From assembly GCA_049325275.1 (NCBI GenBank), contig JBMOLU010000069.1:1-64000 (forward strand): a stretch of DNA of 64,000 bases, given 5' to 3'. The DNA is from CAIQJJ01 sp049325275. GTDB lineage: Bacteria > Chloroflexota > Anaerolineae > Anaerolineales > UBA4823. Shown here one piece after another: positions 16,573-24,591 of this stretch (within the stretch, counting starts at the first letter, position 1; each line of letters starts with the position of its first letter). The translations under genes were made by a program, and so were the position numbers. The notes under the pieces were generated by a model. The model had not been told where the DNA came from and did not search any database. It was given only the letters and a program-made list of their open reading frames with translations.

Positions 16573-17424
16573 TCACGGTGCGATGGGTGTCGGGATCAGC
16601 AACTCCACATCCACCGGCCGGAAGTTTGTAATCACCAACACATACGTCAGGCCGGGAAAATCTACCGAGGACTGCACGGCAGCGGTCTGAAAAATATCGA
16701 AATCCTGCTTGCGCAGGTTGACGACCTGGCCAACGATCAAGTTGGGTGGATACTCTCCGCCCAGGCCGGAGGTGACGATCACATCGCCCACGGGCACGCG
16801 GGCTTCCTGCGGGACCATCTCTAACTTCAGTTCGCCGGTCACCGAACCGGTGAGCACGGCCTCGGTTTTGGACTGCTGTAAACGAATGTTGACGCGCGAG
16901 GCTGTATCGGTAACCAACTGCACGCGTGCCGCCACGGCATCTACGGCATCGATCCGGCCGACGAGGCCGTCTTGCATCACCACGGGCATCCCCGGCAGCA
17001 AGCCGGCGTCGGCGCCCCGGTTGATGATGACGTAGTGCAAGAACGGGCTGGGATCGCGCCCGATTACGGCCGCCGAAACGTATTCGTTTTCGGGATGGTC
17101 CTGCACGAAACCCAGCAGGGTGTTCAAAACCTCAGTTTCGGAAACCTGCTGCTGCAGCGCCACCACCTCCGCCTGTAAGCGCGCCACTTCGGCCTCGAGA
17201 TCGGCGTTGCGCTTGAGCAGGCTGGCGACATCGTTGGGTGTAGCAAGGAAATTCTGCACGGCGCGAAAGCGCAGCGCCAGCCAGGTCTGTGCGTTGACGA
17301 CTGTCCCCAGCGCCACGCGAGTCAGGGGAGCAAACGCGCCGCCCAATGCTAGGAGCACGATACCGATGGCGAACAAAACCAGCACGATGGGCCGGGAGGA
17401 ACGGGACGAGGGAAATTTGAGCAT
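16573..17424 (-). CDS. mreC: Rod shape-determining protein MreC
   Basis: 283 aa from the ATG at 17424. A longer open frame reaches 17592, but the first 56 residues have no family resemblance and the chosen start gives the standard short cytoplasmic tail and membrane helix (PIVLVLFAIGIVLLALGG). A coiled coil (LLKRNADLEAEVARLQAEVVALQQQV) follows. The beta-barrel MreC core comes last, with 'AAVIGRDPSPFLHYVIINRGADAGL' and 'GVVGDVIVTSGLGGEYP'-like segments. MreC is the periplasmic/extracytoplasmic scaffold that activates PBP2. It lies downstream of mreB after a 215-bp gap that carries its own TATAAT. Confidence 0.93.
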   Translation of the reverse strand: MLKFPSSRSSRPIVLVLFAIGIVLLALGGAFAPLTRVALGTVVNAQTWLALRFRAVQNFLATPNDVASLLKRNADLEAEVARLQAEVVALQQQVSETEVLNTLLGFVQDHPENEYVSAAVIGRDPSPFLHYVIINRGADAGLLPGMPVVMQDGLVGRIDAVDAVAARVQLVTDTASRVNIRLQQSKTEAVLTGSVTGELKLEMVPQEARVPVGDVIVTSGLGGEYPPNLIVGQVVNLRKQDFDIFQTAAVQSSVDFPGLTYVLVITNFRPVDVELLIPTPIAP

Positions 17425-17624
17425 AGGTGGATCAGGCGGGACTGCTATTCCCCAAAACAGGGCCAGCCTGAGAGAAAGTGTCGGCGCTTGCGCCTGCCGC
17501 GCAAAACTGCCCTTCTCGTCGAAAGTGAGAAAACCAAAGTATCTTTGTAAGAAACAAAAGGACGTGCATAACCCTGTATGCAGGAAAAGCAATCGTGGCG
17601 ACCGGCCACACGTTGTATGCCAAC

Positions 17625-17655
17625 ATTATAGCGCAAAAACTACAGTTTTTTGCGT
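17625..17655 (-). promoter_or_regulatory. Possible promoter and hairpin between mreB and mreC
   Basis: The last codons and stop of mreB form a small hairpin (CGCAAAAA...TTTTTGCG on the minus strand, about 17632-17655). A TATAAT (complement of 17625-17630) follows at once. No clear -35 is visible. The rest of the 215-bp gap to mreC holds no other structure that I can support. Confidence 0.4.
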
Positions 17656-18719
17656 GCAGGCGCATTCTCGTTCCGGTCCAGGCCGATCAGCAAACGCTTG
17701 AGATGGTCGTAATCCTCGAGGATCATCCCGGCGCCGCGCGCCACACAACTCAAGGGATCGTTGGCAACCCACACGCGAATGCGCAGTTCTTCTTGCAGGC
17801 GGCGGTCCAGACCCTGCAAGAGCGCCCCACCGCCCGAAAGGCAGATGCCCGTATCCATGAGGTCGGCGATGATCTCCGGCGGGGTTTCGTCGAGCGCATC
17901 TTTGACGGTGTCGACAATCGTCTCGACCGAGGTCGAGATGGCTTCGCGCAGCTCGACCGAGGAGACCTCGACCGCCTCCGGCAGCCCCGTAACGAGATTG
18001 CGCCCGCGCAACACCATGGTCTTTTCCTCGGGAAGGTGATAGGCCGACCCGATGGTCATCTTCGCCTTCTCGGCGATGCGCTCGCCGATCAGCAAATTGT
18101 ACTTGTTTTTGATGTACAGGGCGATATCCTGGTCCAGTTCATCTCCGGCTACACGCAGAGAACGCGAGATCACGGTCCCCCCCATCGAAAGCACGGCGAC
18201 CTCGGTCGTGCCGCCGCCGATGTCGACGATCATGCTGCCGTTGATTTCGTTGACAGGCAGGCCGGCCCCCAGGGCAGCCGCTTTCGGCTCTTCGATCATG
18301 CCGACTTCACGCGCCCCGGCCGACATGGCGGCATCGTAGACGGCGCGTTTTTCCACATCCGTTGCGCCGGAGGGAATCCCCACCACGACGCGCGGGCGCG
18401 GCACCGGCACGATACTCTGCTCGTGCGCCTTGCCGATGAAATATTCCAACATAGCCTGCGTGATTTCAAATTCGGAGATGACGCCGTCACGCAACGGGCG
18501 GATGGCCACCACGTTGGCCGGCGTGCGCCCAACCATTTCCTTGGCTTCAGCCCCAATCGCCAGCGGGGCGCGCGTGCGCTTGTCGATTGCCACCCAGGAA
18601 GGTTCGTTGATGACGATGCCCTTCCCACGAATATTGACGAGGGTATTGGCCGTTCCCAAGTCAATGCCAATGTCCAGCGAAAAAAATCCCAACAACCAGT
18701 TGAGGGGGTTAAATGCCAA
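17640..18719 (-). CDS. mreB: Actin-like rod shape-determining protein MreB
   Basis: 359 aa beginning with TTG at 18719, supported by AGGAG eight bases upstream. Actin-fold motifs are present: phosphate-1 (IGIDLGTANTLV, residue 16), 'EPSWVAID', 'PRVVVGIPSGATDVEKRA', phosphate-2 (MIVDIGGGTTEVAVLSMGG) and adenosine (ICLSGGGALLQGLDRRL). An N-terminal amphipathic, membrane-binding segment (FNPLNWLLGFFS) is present as in other MreB proteins. MreB filaments position the cell-wall elongation machinery and give rod shape. It heads the mre-mrd-min-rodA series and has its own extended -10 promoter. Confidence 0.97.
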   Translation of the reverse strand: MAFNPLNWLLGFFSLDIGIDLGTANTLVNIRGKGIVINEPSWVAIDKRTRAPLAIGAEAKEMVGRTPANVVAIRPLRDGVISEFEITQAMLEYFIGKAHEQSIVPVPRPRVVVGIPSGATDVEKRAVYDAAMSAGAREVGMIEEPKAAALGAGLPVNEINGSMIVDIGGGTTEVAVLSMGGTVISRSLRVAGDELDQDIALYIKNKYNLLIGERIAEKAKMTIGSAYHLPEEKTMVLRGRNLVTGLPEAVEVSSVELREAISTSVETIVDTVKDALDETPPEIIADLMDTGICLSGGGALLQGLDRRLQEELRIRVWVANDPLSCVARGAGMILEDYDHLKRLLIGLDRNENAPARKKL

Positions 18720-18748
18720 AATGTGCTCCTGTTCTAGAAAATCGAGCT

Positions 18749-18757
18749 ATTATACCA
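18749..18757 (-). promoter_or_regulatory. mreB: Extended -10 promoter of mreB
   Basis: On the minus strand TTGGTATAAT contains a TGn element next to a perfect TATAAT (complement of 18749-18754). It lies about 30 bases before the TTG start and leaves room for the AGGAG ribosome site. No TTGACA is recognised at the right distance, as expected for extended -10 promoters. Confidence 0.65.
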
Positions 18758-18779
18758 AGTTCGCAGGCCGCGCAGGTTT

Positions 18780-19541
18780 TCAAATGTGAGCGGCCTTGGC
18801 CGCCACCGTCACCAGCCGCCGTGAATCCATCGAAACCGGGTCGCCGTTCCAGTTTCCGTACATGCGGACGACCTGCAAACCGGCCTGCGCCAACAGGGTG
18901 CGAATTTCGTTCGGGTTGTAGATGCGGATCGAGAAGGGCTTGTCCTTGCGGATGCCGTTGCGAAAGATGATGCGGCGGTTGACCCAGCGCCCGGTGAGCG
19001 TGTCGAGCGATAGGCGGTCGATCATTACATCGTCCCCTTTTTCGGTAAGCAGCACGGGGCAGTAGTTGCGCAAGAATACGTCGCGATTGGGGAAATCGAC
19101 CACAAACAGCCCACCCGGCTTGAGGGCACGCGCCACGCGCCGCAGCACGTCCAGGTTTTCGTCGTCTTCGAAGTAACCAAAAGCCGTGAAGACGATCATA
19201 GCCCGGTCGAACGCTTCGTCGAAATCGATCTGGCGCATATCGCCCTGGCGGTAATCCACGTTCACGCCGCGGCGTTCGGCGTCTTGCCGCGCCAGAGCCA
19301 GGAAGCCCGGCATGAGATCGATCCCGGTCACCTGGTGACCCAGCGCGGCCAGGCGGTTGGTGTGGCGGCCGAAACCGCAGGCCAGGTCCAAAATTTGCAT
19401 GGGGGCGTCCAACTGCAACAGCCGGACGAGGGCGGCCACTTCGGCATCGGTACGCTCGTCGGTCAGCGATTCGCTGTAGAAATAGAGGTAATCGTCTTCT
19501 TCGAAGACCGCCTGGAGATCGAACAAGGATTTGCCGCTCAT
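18780..19541 (-). CDS. Class I SAM-dependent methyltransferase
   Basis: 253 aa from the ATG at 19541, which has GGAGG seven bases upstream; the longer frame to 19598 has no ribosome site. SAM motif I is 'MQILDLACGFGRHTNRLA' near residue 50. Acidic motif II is 'VTGIDLMPGFLALA', then 'YRQGDMRQIDFDEAFD' (motif III region) and 'LKPGGLFVVDFPN'. The fold is that of Methyltransf_25/11 proteins; the substrate is unknown. The start codon overlaps the stop of the upstream spermidine-synthase-like gene (ATGA), so the two are translationally coupled and likely work together. Confidence 0.88.
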   Translation of the reverse strand: MSGKSLFDLQAVFEEDDYLYFYSESLTDERTDAEVAALVRLLQLDAPMQILDLACGFGRHTNRLAALGHQVTGIDLMPGFLALARQDAERRGVNVDYRQGDMRQIDFDEAFDRAMIVFTAFGYFEDDENLDVLRRVARALKPGGLFVVDFPNRDVFLRNYCPVLLTEKGDDVMIDRLSLDTLTGRWVNRRIIFRNGIRKDKPFSIRIYNPNEIRTLLAQAGLQVVRMYGNWNGDPVSMDSRRLVTVAAKAAHI

Positions 19542-21100
19542 TTCAACTCCTCCGCGCCTTCCAAAAGGTAACCCAGCACGAGGCTGTTGGTCAGCCACTC
19601 GATCGGCGCGTGATCGTCGGTAAAAACGACGTCGCTCTGCGGTGTAGGCTTCAGGTTAACCACCGTTTGCGCCAGCACCTGCTTGAGCAGTGGATGGGCC
19701 TGCGCCTGGCCGCTGACCAGGCTGTAGTTGGCATAGAAATCCGAAATGCTCGTCGGTTGGCGGGTCGCGTAAACGATGGAATTGAACGTATCGGGCAGGT
19801 CCATGACGTAAATGGATGGAAAAACGGTTGCGATCGTCCCCACTAGGCCATCGATCAGGCGGCGGTCGGTGGGCGAGCGGCCGACATTGATCACCATGAC
19901 GCCCTGTTCGCTGAGATGGTCTTTCACTTCCTGGAAAAACTCCTGCGTGGTCAAATGCCAGGGGATATAAGGCGGGCGATAGGCGTCGATGGCGATAATG
20001 TCATAGCGCCGATCGCTGCGCGCCAGGCCTACACGGCCATCTTCAGCGATGGCGTTCAGGTTAGGCTGGTTCATGCCAAAATAGCGGCGGCCAACACTGA
20101 TGATCTTGGGATCGATCTCCCAACCGTCGATGGGGATCGGCCCGTAGGCTTCGGTCGCCTGCCGCGCCAGCGTGCCGGCGGCCAGGCCGATGATGCCGAT
20201 GCGCTGCACGCTGCCGGCGTCGTAAGGGGCCGGGTTGAAAAAGGGCGCCGCCAGGAATTGTTCCCATGGGCCGCCGTAAAACAGTTCGGTCGGGTGCCAC
20301 ACGGAGTGAATCCCCTGGCCTTCGTTCAGGCGCAGCACGCGGGCCTCCCCCTGCTGGAGAACCTCGATGTAGTTATAGCCGGACTCAGTTTCGTACAACT
20401 GGCCGGCGGTCGTCTTGATCGGGCCGCGCCCCAACCCGAGCGCCAGAATCACGAGCAGCACCGGCATCCAGGCCCAACGCAGCGTGGCCCGCCCGCCGTT
20501 CGAAAGCCACAGGCCGCCCAACGCCACCAGGTTCAGGAACAGGCTGAAAGCCAGGAACGTGAACGTGGTACCAACGGTTGGCGTCAGCACCAACACCGGC
20601 AGAAAGGTGCCGATGAACGACCCGAGCGTGGAGATGGCATAAATCTCGCCCGAAACCCGCCCGGCGTGGGCTGAGCCTCGCATGGACAGGCGGATGGCGA
20701 ACGGCGAGATCATCCCTTGCAGCGTGATCGGCAGGCTGAACAGGATCAAGACCCCGGCAAAGGAACCCAACAGCACGCCAATTTCGAGAGAATCGAACGC
20801 CTCTGCAGCCGCCAACAACACCGGGCGCGCCGCCAGCGGCACCAACCCGGCCAGGAAAGAACTCCACGCCAGCAGCGAATACATCGTGTGCGGGAAGGGA
20901 GAACGATCGGCGAGCACCCCACCAATGAAGTACCCCAGCGTCAGATAGACCAGAATCAGGCCGATGATGCTGGCCCACACCAGGTTGCTGGTGCCGAAAT
21001 AGGGGCCTAACAAATGCGAAGCGCCAAATTCTACCGCCAACGTGGTCATGCCGGCGGCAAACACGGAAAAGTAAAGGTAACGGTGTTGGGATGGGGTCAT
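19538..21100 (-). CDS. Membrane-bound spermidine synthase-like protein (fused-MFS type)
   Basis: 520 aa. The N-terminal 200 residues form about six or seven membrane helices (GASHLLGPYFGTSNLVWASIIG in parts; 'GYFIGG' loop). The C-terminal 280 residues are a Rossmann aminopropyltransferase-like domain: 'RIGIIGLAAGTLARQ', 'DGWEIDPKIISVGRRYFG', 'EDGRVGLARSDRRYDIIAIDAYRPPYIPWHLTT' in parts and 'LSEQGVMVINVGR'. Such fusions are common in bacteria, but true spermidine synthase activity is mostly unproven. It is transcribed from a promoter that ends eight bases before the ATG and shares its -35 position with the divergent radical-SAM gene. It is coupled to the downstream methyltransferase. Confidence 0.85.
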   Translation of the reverse strand: MTPSQHRYLYFSVFAAGMTTLAVEFGASHLLGPYFGTSNLVWASIIGLILVYLTLGYFIGGVLADRSPFPHTMYSLLAWSSFLAGLVPLAARPVLLAAAEAFDSLEIGVLLGSFAGVLILFSLPITLQGMISPFAIRLSMRGSAHAGRVSGEIYAISTLGSFIGTFLPVLVLTPTVGTTFTFLAFSLFLNLVALGGLWLSNGGRATLRWAWMPVLLVILALGLGRGPIKTTAGQLYETESGYNYIEVLQQGEARVLRLNEGQGIHSVWHPTELFYGGPWEQFLAAPFFNPAPYDAGSVQRIGIIGLAAGTLARQATEAYGPIPIDGWEIDPKIISVGRRYFGMNQPNLNAIAEDGRVGLARSDRRYDIIAIDAYRPPYIPWHLTTQEFFQEVKDHLSEQGVMVINVGRSPTDRRLIDGLVGTIATVFPSIYVMDLPDTFNSIVYATRQPTSISDFYANYSLVSGQAQAHPLLKQVLAQTVVNLKPTPQSDVVFTDDHAPIEWLTNSLVLGYLLEGAEELK

Positions 21101-21108
21101 AAGCGTTT

Positions 21109-21136
21109 ATTATAGCTGATACAGGCGCATTGACAA
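21109..21136 (-). promoter_or_regulatory. Promoter of the spermidine-synthase-like gene (near leaderless)
   Basis: On the minus strand TTGTCA (complement of 21131-21136), a 16-bp spacer and TATAAT (complement of 21109-21114) form a strong sigma70 promoter. Only eight bases separate the -10 from the ATG at 21100, so the transcript has zero to two leader bases and no Shine-Dalgarno site. Confidence 0.8.
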
Positions 21137-21157
21137 TTGGCCCATTTGTTCTATAAT
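21130..21157 (+). promoter_or_regulatory. Consensus leaderless promoter of the radical-SAM gene
   Basis: TTGACA (21130-21135), a 16-bp spacer and TATAAT (21152-21157) match the sigma70 consensus at all twelve positions. The ATG begins at 21164, six bases after the -10, which is where transcription should start. Its -35 overlaps the -35 of the divergent minus-strand promoter. Confidence 0.88.
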
Positions 21158-21163
21158 CAAGTT

Positions 21164-22339
21164 ATGGACGCCATGCAACGCCTGCAAATGCTATCAGCCC
21201 AGATGGAACTCGAACCGGCGGAAGACAGCGACGCCAACCCGGGGTGCCGCCCACTGCGTGCACCAAACCCGGCCCGGCAAGACGACGTCTTCATCGGCCA
21301 CGCGCAACTGCCCAACGGGAAGCAGATCAAACTGCTGAAAACGCTGCTGACTTCGGCGTGCGAGCGCAACTGCTACTACTGCCCCTTCCGCGCCGGACGC
21401 GATTTTCGCCGCGCCACCTTCGGCCCGGACGAGTTCGCCCGTACATTCATGGCCCTGTACCAGAAGAACATCGCCGAGGGGCTTTTTATCAGCTCCGGCG
21501 TGGCCGGCGGCGGCCGGCGCACGCAGGATCAACTGATCGACACGGCCGAAATCCTGCGCCGCAAGCTGGGCTTCCGCGGCTACATCCACCTGAAAATCAT
21601 GCCGGGGGCCGAGCGGGCGCAGGTCGAACGCGCCATGCAGTTGGCCGACCGCGTCTCCATCAACCTGGAAGCGCCCAACACCGACCGGCTGCAAAAGCTG
21701 GCCCCCCGCAAGCAGTTTACCGAAGAACTGCTCGAACCGCTGCGCTGGATCGACGAAATCCGGCGCGCGCGCCCCGCCTACCATGGCTGGAACGGGCGCT
21801 GGCCATCTTCGGTGACGCAGTTCGTCGTCGGGGCCGTCGGCGATAGCGACCTGGAACTGCTGCACACCACAGATATGCTCTACCGCCAGCTGCACCTGCG
21901 GCGGGCCTATTACTCGGCGTTCCATCCCATCGATGACACGCCGCTGGAAGGGCAGCCGGCGACCGCTCCGCTGCGCCAGCACCGCCTGTACCAGGCTTCG
22001 TTCCTGCTGCGCGATTACGGCTTCGGCCTGGAAGAAATGCCCTTCGAGCAGCAAACGCAAAACTTGCCGCTGGACAGCGACCCCAAGCTGGCCTGGGCGC
22101 GCGCCAACCTGCACGACCCGGTGGAGATCAACCGCGCCGAACGGCGAGACCTGCTGCGCATTCCCGGCATCGGGCCGAAGATCGCCGATGCGATCCTGCA
22201 CGCCCGGCGCGAGACGAAGCTGCGCGACCTGAGCGCACTGACCAGGATGGGGCTGTCGGCCAAGCGCGCCGCACCGTTCATCCTGCTGGACGGGCAGCGC
22301 CCGGCGTACCAGATGAGTTTATGGGGGCTGGAAGCCTGA
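21164..22339 (+). CDS. Radical SAM protein with C-terminal helix-hairpin-helix (putative DNA modification/repair type)
   Basis: 391 aa from the ATG at 21164. The radical SAM cluster motif is ACERNCYYCPFRAGRDFRR (CxxxCxxC with the spacing C-E-R-N-C-Y-Y-C) near residue 67. 'GLFISSGVAGGG' (GGE-like) and 'GYIHLKIMPGAE' follow, as in the family annotated as putative DNA modification/repair radical SAM proteins. The C-terminus has two helix-hairpin-helix motifs (LLRIPGIGPKIADAILHARR; LRDLSALTRMGLSAKRA), which bind DNA without sequence specificity. The reaction is unknown. The partner gene often found beside it (a TIGR03915-type DNA-binding protein) is not seen here. A consensus promoter abuts the start, so translation is probably leaderless. 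Confidence 0.9.
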   Translation: MDAMQRLQMLSAQMELEPAEDSDANPGCRPLRAPNPARQDDVFIGHAQLPNGKQIKLLKTLLTSACERNCYYCPFRAGRDFRRATFGPDEFARTFMALYQKNIAEGLFISSGVAGGGRRTQDQLIDTAEILRRKLGFRGYIHLKIMPGAERAQVERAMQLADRVSINLEAPNTDRLQKLAPRKQFTEELLEPLRWIDEIRRARPAYHGWNGRWPSSVTQFVVGAVGDSDLELLHTTDMLYRQLHLRRAYYSAFHPIDDTPLEGQPATAPLRQHRLYQASFLLRDYGFGLEEMPFEQQTQNLPLDSDPKLAWARANLHDPVEINRAERRDLLRIPGIGPKIADAILHARRETKLRDLSALTRMGLSAKRAAPFILLDGQRPAYQMSLWGLEA

Positions 22340-22413
22340 CAGCCCGGTTCCGCAGACGCTGCTGGCCTACGCCGAGATGCCGTGAGTCTCCCCACGATTT
22401 TCCTGCACCAGGA

Positions 22414-22575
22414 TAGGGCCTAACCCAGGCACTCTGTGCAGAAAAAGCACAGAATTAAGAGCAGGGTTAGGGCCGTGCCACTTTATACGGGTTAGGGCCT
22501 AACCCAGGCACTCTGTGCAGAAAAAGCACAGGATTAAGAGCAGGGTTAGGGCCGTGCCACTTTATACGGGTTAGG
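22414..22575. repeat. Two tandem 79-bp repeats upstream of the acetyltransferase
   Basis: The block at 22414-22492 is repeated at 22493-22571 with a single visible difference (AGAATTAAG versus AGGATTAAG), and the third copy breaks off after TTAGG. Each unit contains GGGCCTAACCC and GGGTTAGGGCC as an inverted pair around an inner CTGTGCAG...GCACAG hairpin. It occupies most of the 241-bp gap before the acetyltransferase start. Only two units with no distinct spacer are present, so this is not a CRISPR. Confidence 0.85.
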
Positions 22576-22580
22576 TTAAG

Positions 22581-23195
22581 ATGACGGATAGCAAATCGCT
22601 CGCCCCCCTCAACATCCAGCCGGTGACGCTTTGCGGCCGGGTGGTGCGGCTGGAGCCGCTTGCCGAAAGGCACGTCCCCGATCTGACGGCCGCCGGCAGC
22701 GACGAATCAGTCTGGCGCTACATGGTCTACGGCAATATCGATTCGGAAGAGAAGATGCTGGCCCTGGTGCGCCGGCTGCTGGAAAGCCAGCGCCAGGGCA
22801 CGGACCTGCCCTTCGCCGTGATCCACCAGGCCAGCGGCCGCGCCATCGGCTCGACGCGTTACATGGAAATCCGCGCCAAACACCGCGGCCTGGAGATCGG
22901 CGGCACGTGGTACGCGCCGGCGCACCAGCGCACGGCGGCCAACACCGAGTGCAAGCTGCTCTTACTGGCGCACGCCTTCGAAGCATTGGGCTGCATCCGC
23001 GTGCAGATCAAAACCGACGTGCGCAACGAACGCTCGCAGCGCGCCATCGAACGCCTGGGAGCCGTGCGCGAGGGGGTGCTGCGCAACCACGTCATTTTGC
23101 CGGACGGCGTCGTCCGCCACACCGTCTACTACAGCATCCTGGACAGCGAGTGGCCGGGGGTCAAGGCGCGGCTGCTGGCGATGCTAGAGCGCTAA
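22581..23195 (+). CDS. GNAT family N-acetyltransferase (RimJ/RimL-like)
   Basis: 204 aa. The N-terminus 'VTLCGRVVRLEPLAERHVPDL' and the central 'FAVIHQASGRAIGSTRYMEI' are typical of Acetyltransf_3 proteins. So are 'LEIGGTWYAPAHQRTAANTECKLLLLAHAFEALGCIRVQIKTDVRNERSQRAIERLGA' in parts and the closing 'VYYSILDSEWP'. The acetyl-CoA pyrophosphate loop (Q/R-x-x-G/A) is represented by QRTAAN. Such enzymes acetylate protein N-termini, small amines or antibiotics; the substrate cannot be deduced. The start is ATG at 22581 with a weak upstream site. It stands alone between a tandem repeat and a hairpin cluster. Confidence 0.85.
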   Translation: MTDSKSLAPLNIQPVTLCGRVVRLEPLAERHVPDLTAAGSDESVWRYMVYGNIDSEEKMLALVRRLLESQRQGTDLPFAVIHQASGRAIGSTRYMEIRAKHRGLEIGGTWYAPAHQRTAANTECKLLLLAHAFEALGCIRVQIKTDVRNERSQRAIERLGAVREGVLRNHVILPDGVVRHTVYYSILDSEWPGVKARLLAMLER

Positions 23196-23240
23196 CGCTT
23201 GAACTCGTTTTTCACAGGTTGCGATTTTCCTGCCACCCCC

Positions 23241-23501
23241 GCCCGGCGACGAATCGCCGGGCCAATCAGCGGCGCCTGATAAATCAGGCTACACCTGCCT
23301 GAAGCTGGATTCATCCAGCGCAGTTTGGCAGCCGGCCCCGCTAAAAGCCGGATCGATCCGGCGCTGCCCCGTGCCCGGCATGATGCCCGGACATCGGAGG
23401 GAGCAAAGCAGAACTGCCCCCAGGTTTGGGGGCAGTTGTCATTGGGCAAAGCTGTGGCCGGTTGGCGCTCGCTCCGAAAAGCCAGATGCGTCGCACCTGG
23501 C
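23241..23501. repeat. Cluster of seven short hairpins in a gene-free stretch
   Basis: The 317 bp between the acetyltransferase and the exported protein carry no gene. They do carry a series of compact inverted repeats. These are 23241-23262 (GCCCGGCGA arms), 23274-23289 (GCCTGAT/ATCAGGC), 23304-23319 (GCTGGAT/ATCCAGC), 23347-23362 (GCCGGAT/ATCCGGC), 23377-23387 (GGCAT/ATGCC), 23412-23437 (10-bp arms, loop AGGTTT) and 23481-23501. Three have the same 16-nt design with GAT-NN-ATC at the centre. The one at 23412 could terminate either neighbour but has no T tract. Confidence 0.75.
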
Positions 23502-23512
23502 GGCGGCAATGT

Positions 23513-24280
23513 TCAGCGCGTGTCTTCCTTGCGGCGGCGCAGGAGCGCCAGGCCAACAACGCCGAGCAGGCCACCCCCGGCAACCATGCCGGCCAGGAGG
23601 GGCGGGGTGGAGGTGGCTTTGGCGGCGGTTAAGGTGAGGGCGGTGGGAGAACCACATCCAAAAGAAACCGTACCAGAGTCAGGTGTGTAATCTTCAGGGT
23701 CTGCGACCCCATTGTCGAAATAAATAGAAGTTGGCATAGTACTTAAGCAGTTACTTGGGCTTAAACCAATAGCAGAAGCTGTAACTCGTATCTCAGTAAT
23801 ATCATTTGCAAATTGCACTTGCCTATTTGAATCGCTGACGGAATTAAAACTACTGTCATATATATTAAACGAAATGGTTGTACCTCCCAAAAACTCCAAA
23901 ATATAATCGACACCAGCCATGTTGCCGTTATCACACTGGGTAACGCCGCTAGCTCCACTAGAGTTATTATCTACGTTAAGACATATATAAAGGTTTGGAT
24001 CGGCTCCAAACGTGTTGTTCCATATGACATTTCCGAAGGTATCAATCAAAATATAATAGTACGTTCCATCGTTTGTGTACTCTACACGGTCAATATCATT
24101 TCCATCACGGATAGATCCCTCGTTGCCGCCATCATCCGTCGCACTTCCCCCCCCATCCCAAGCCGCCTCTCGCGTACCATCAACCGTGATCGTGATCGCG
24201 AAAGCAGTACTGGTAAGCACCAGCGCCAACACGAGACTCAGCACCCCAGCCGCCTGCAAAAGTTTGAACTGCCGTTTCAT
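23513..24280 (-). CDS. Exported, C-terminally membrane-anchored protein of unknown function
   Basis: 255 aa from the ATG at 24280, which has AAGGAG upstream. The N-terminus is a signal peptide (MKRQFKLLQ, hydrophobic core, cut probably after STAFA). The mature part is acidic and rich in Asp, Asn, Gly and Thr, starting ITVDGTREAAWDGGGSATDD. This resembles the start of carbohydrate-binding or DOMON-like exported domains, but I do not recognise the family. The C-terminus is a hydrophobic helix (LLAGMVAGGGLLGVVGLALL) followed by RRRKEDTR, the layout of a surface-sorting or stop-transfer tail. The central part is clearly richer in A/T than its neighbours, which suggests different ancestry. It diverges from the leader-peptide gene at 24592. 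Confidence 0.7.
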   Translation of the reverse strand: MKRQFKLLQAAGVLSLVLALVLTSTAFAITITVDGTREAAWDGGGSATDDGGNEGSIRDGNDIDRVEYTNDGTYYYILIDTFGNVIWNNTFGADPNLYICLNVDNNSSGASGVTQCDNGNMAGVDYILEFLGGTTISFNIYDSSFNSVSDSNRQVQFANDITEIRVTASAIGLSPSNCLSTMPTSIYFDNGVADPEDYTPDSGTVSFGCGSPTALTLTAAKATSTPPLLAGMVAGGGLLGVVGLALLRRRKEDTR

Positions 24281-24591
24281 GTCTGTCTCCTTCCTCAATT
24301 AACCGCCTGCTTTTTGCCGGCTGCCGCCGGGCTTTTTGCGTATATTGTAGTATTATAGTACCATTATGCAAGGTTGGTAACACGAATTCAACAAACCTGT
24401 AAGGCGAATGAAAGCAAACGCATTTTTCAGGTGCGCGATGCCGCCCCGGGGCTCGAAGTGCTTGCCCCATCCGGCAGATTGGTGATAAAATCCTATTGAC
24501 GAAGGATAAAAAAGGGTATTCCAGGCAATTTTTTATTCGGTAAACCAGTTTCCCAACCCCACGGTTAAATCGCCTATTCGCGGAGGTATTC
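24281..24591. promoter_or_regulatory. Divergent regulatory region between the exported protein and the leader-like peptide gene
   Basis: This gene-free 311 bp holds a minus-strand promoter, TTACCA (complement of 24375-24380), 17 bp, TATAAT (complement of 24352-24357), which gives a leader of about 70 nt before the exported protein. Toward the peptide gene a less certain promoter can be read as TTGCCC near 24460 with a GATAAAAT-like -10 near 24483. The peptide start has CGGAGG seven bases upstream. Confidence 0.5.

Noticed and set aside
22414..22575. CRISPR array
   Set aside because: Only two long 79-bp units without unique spacers and no cas genes nearby.
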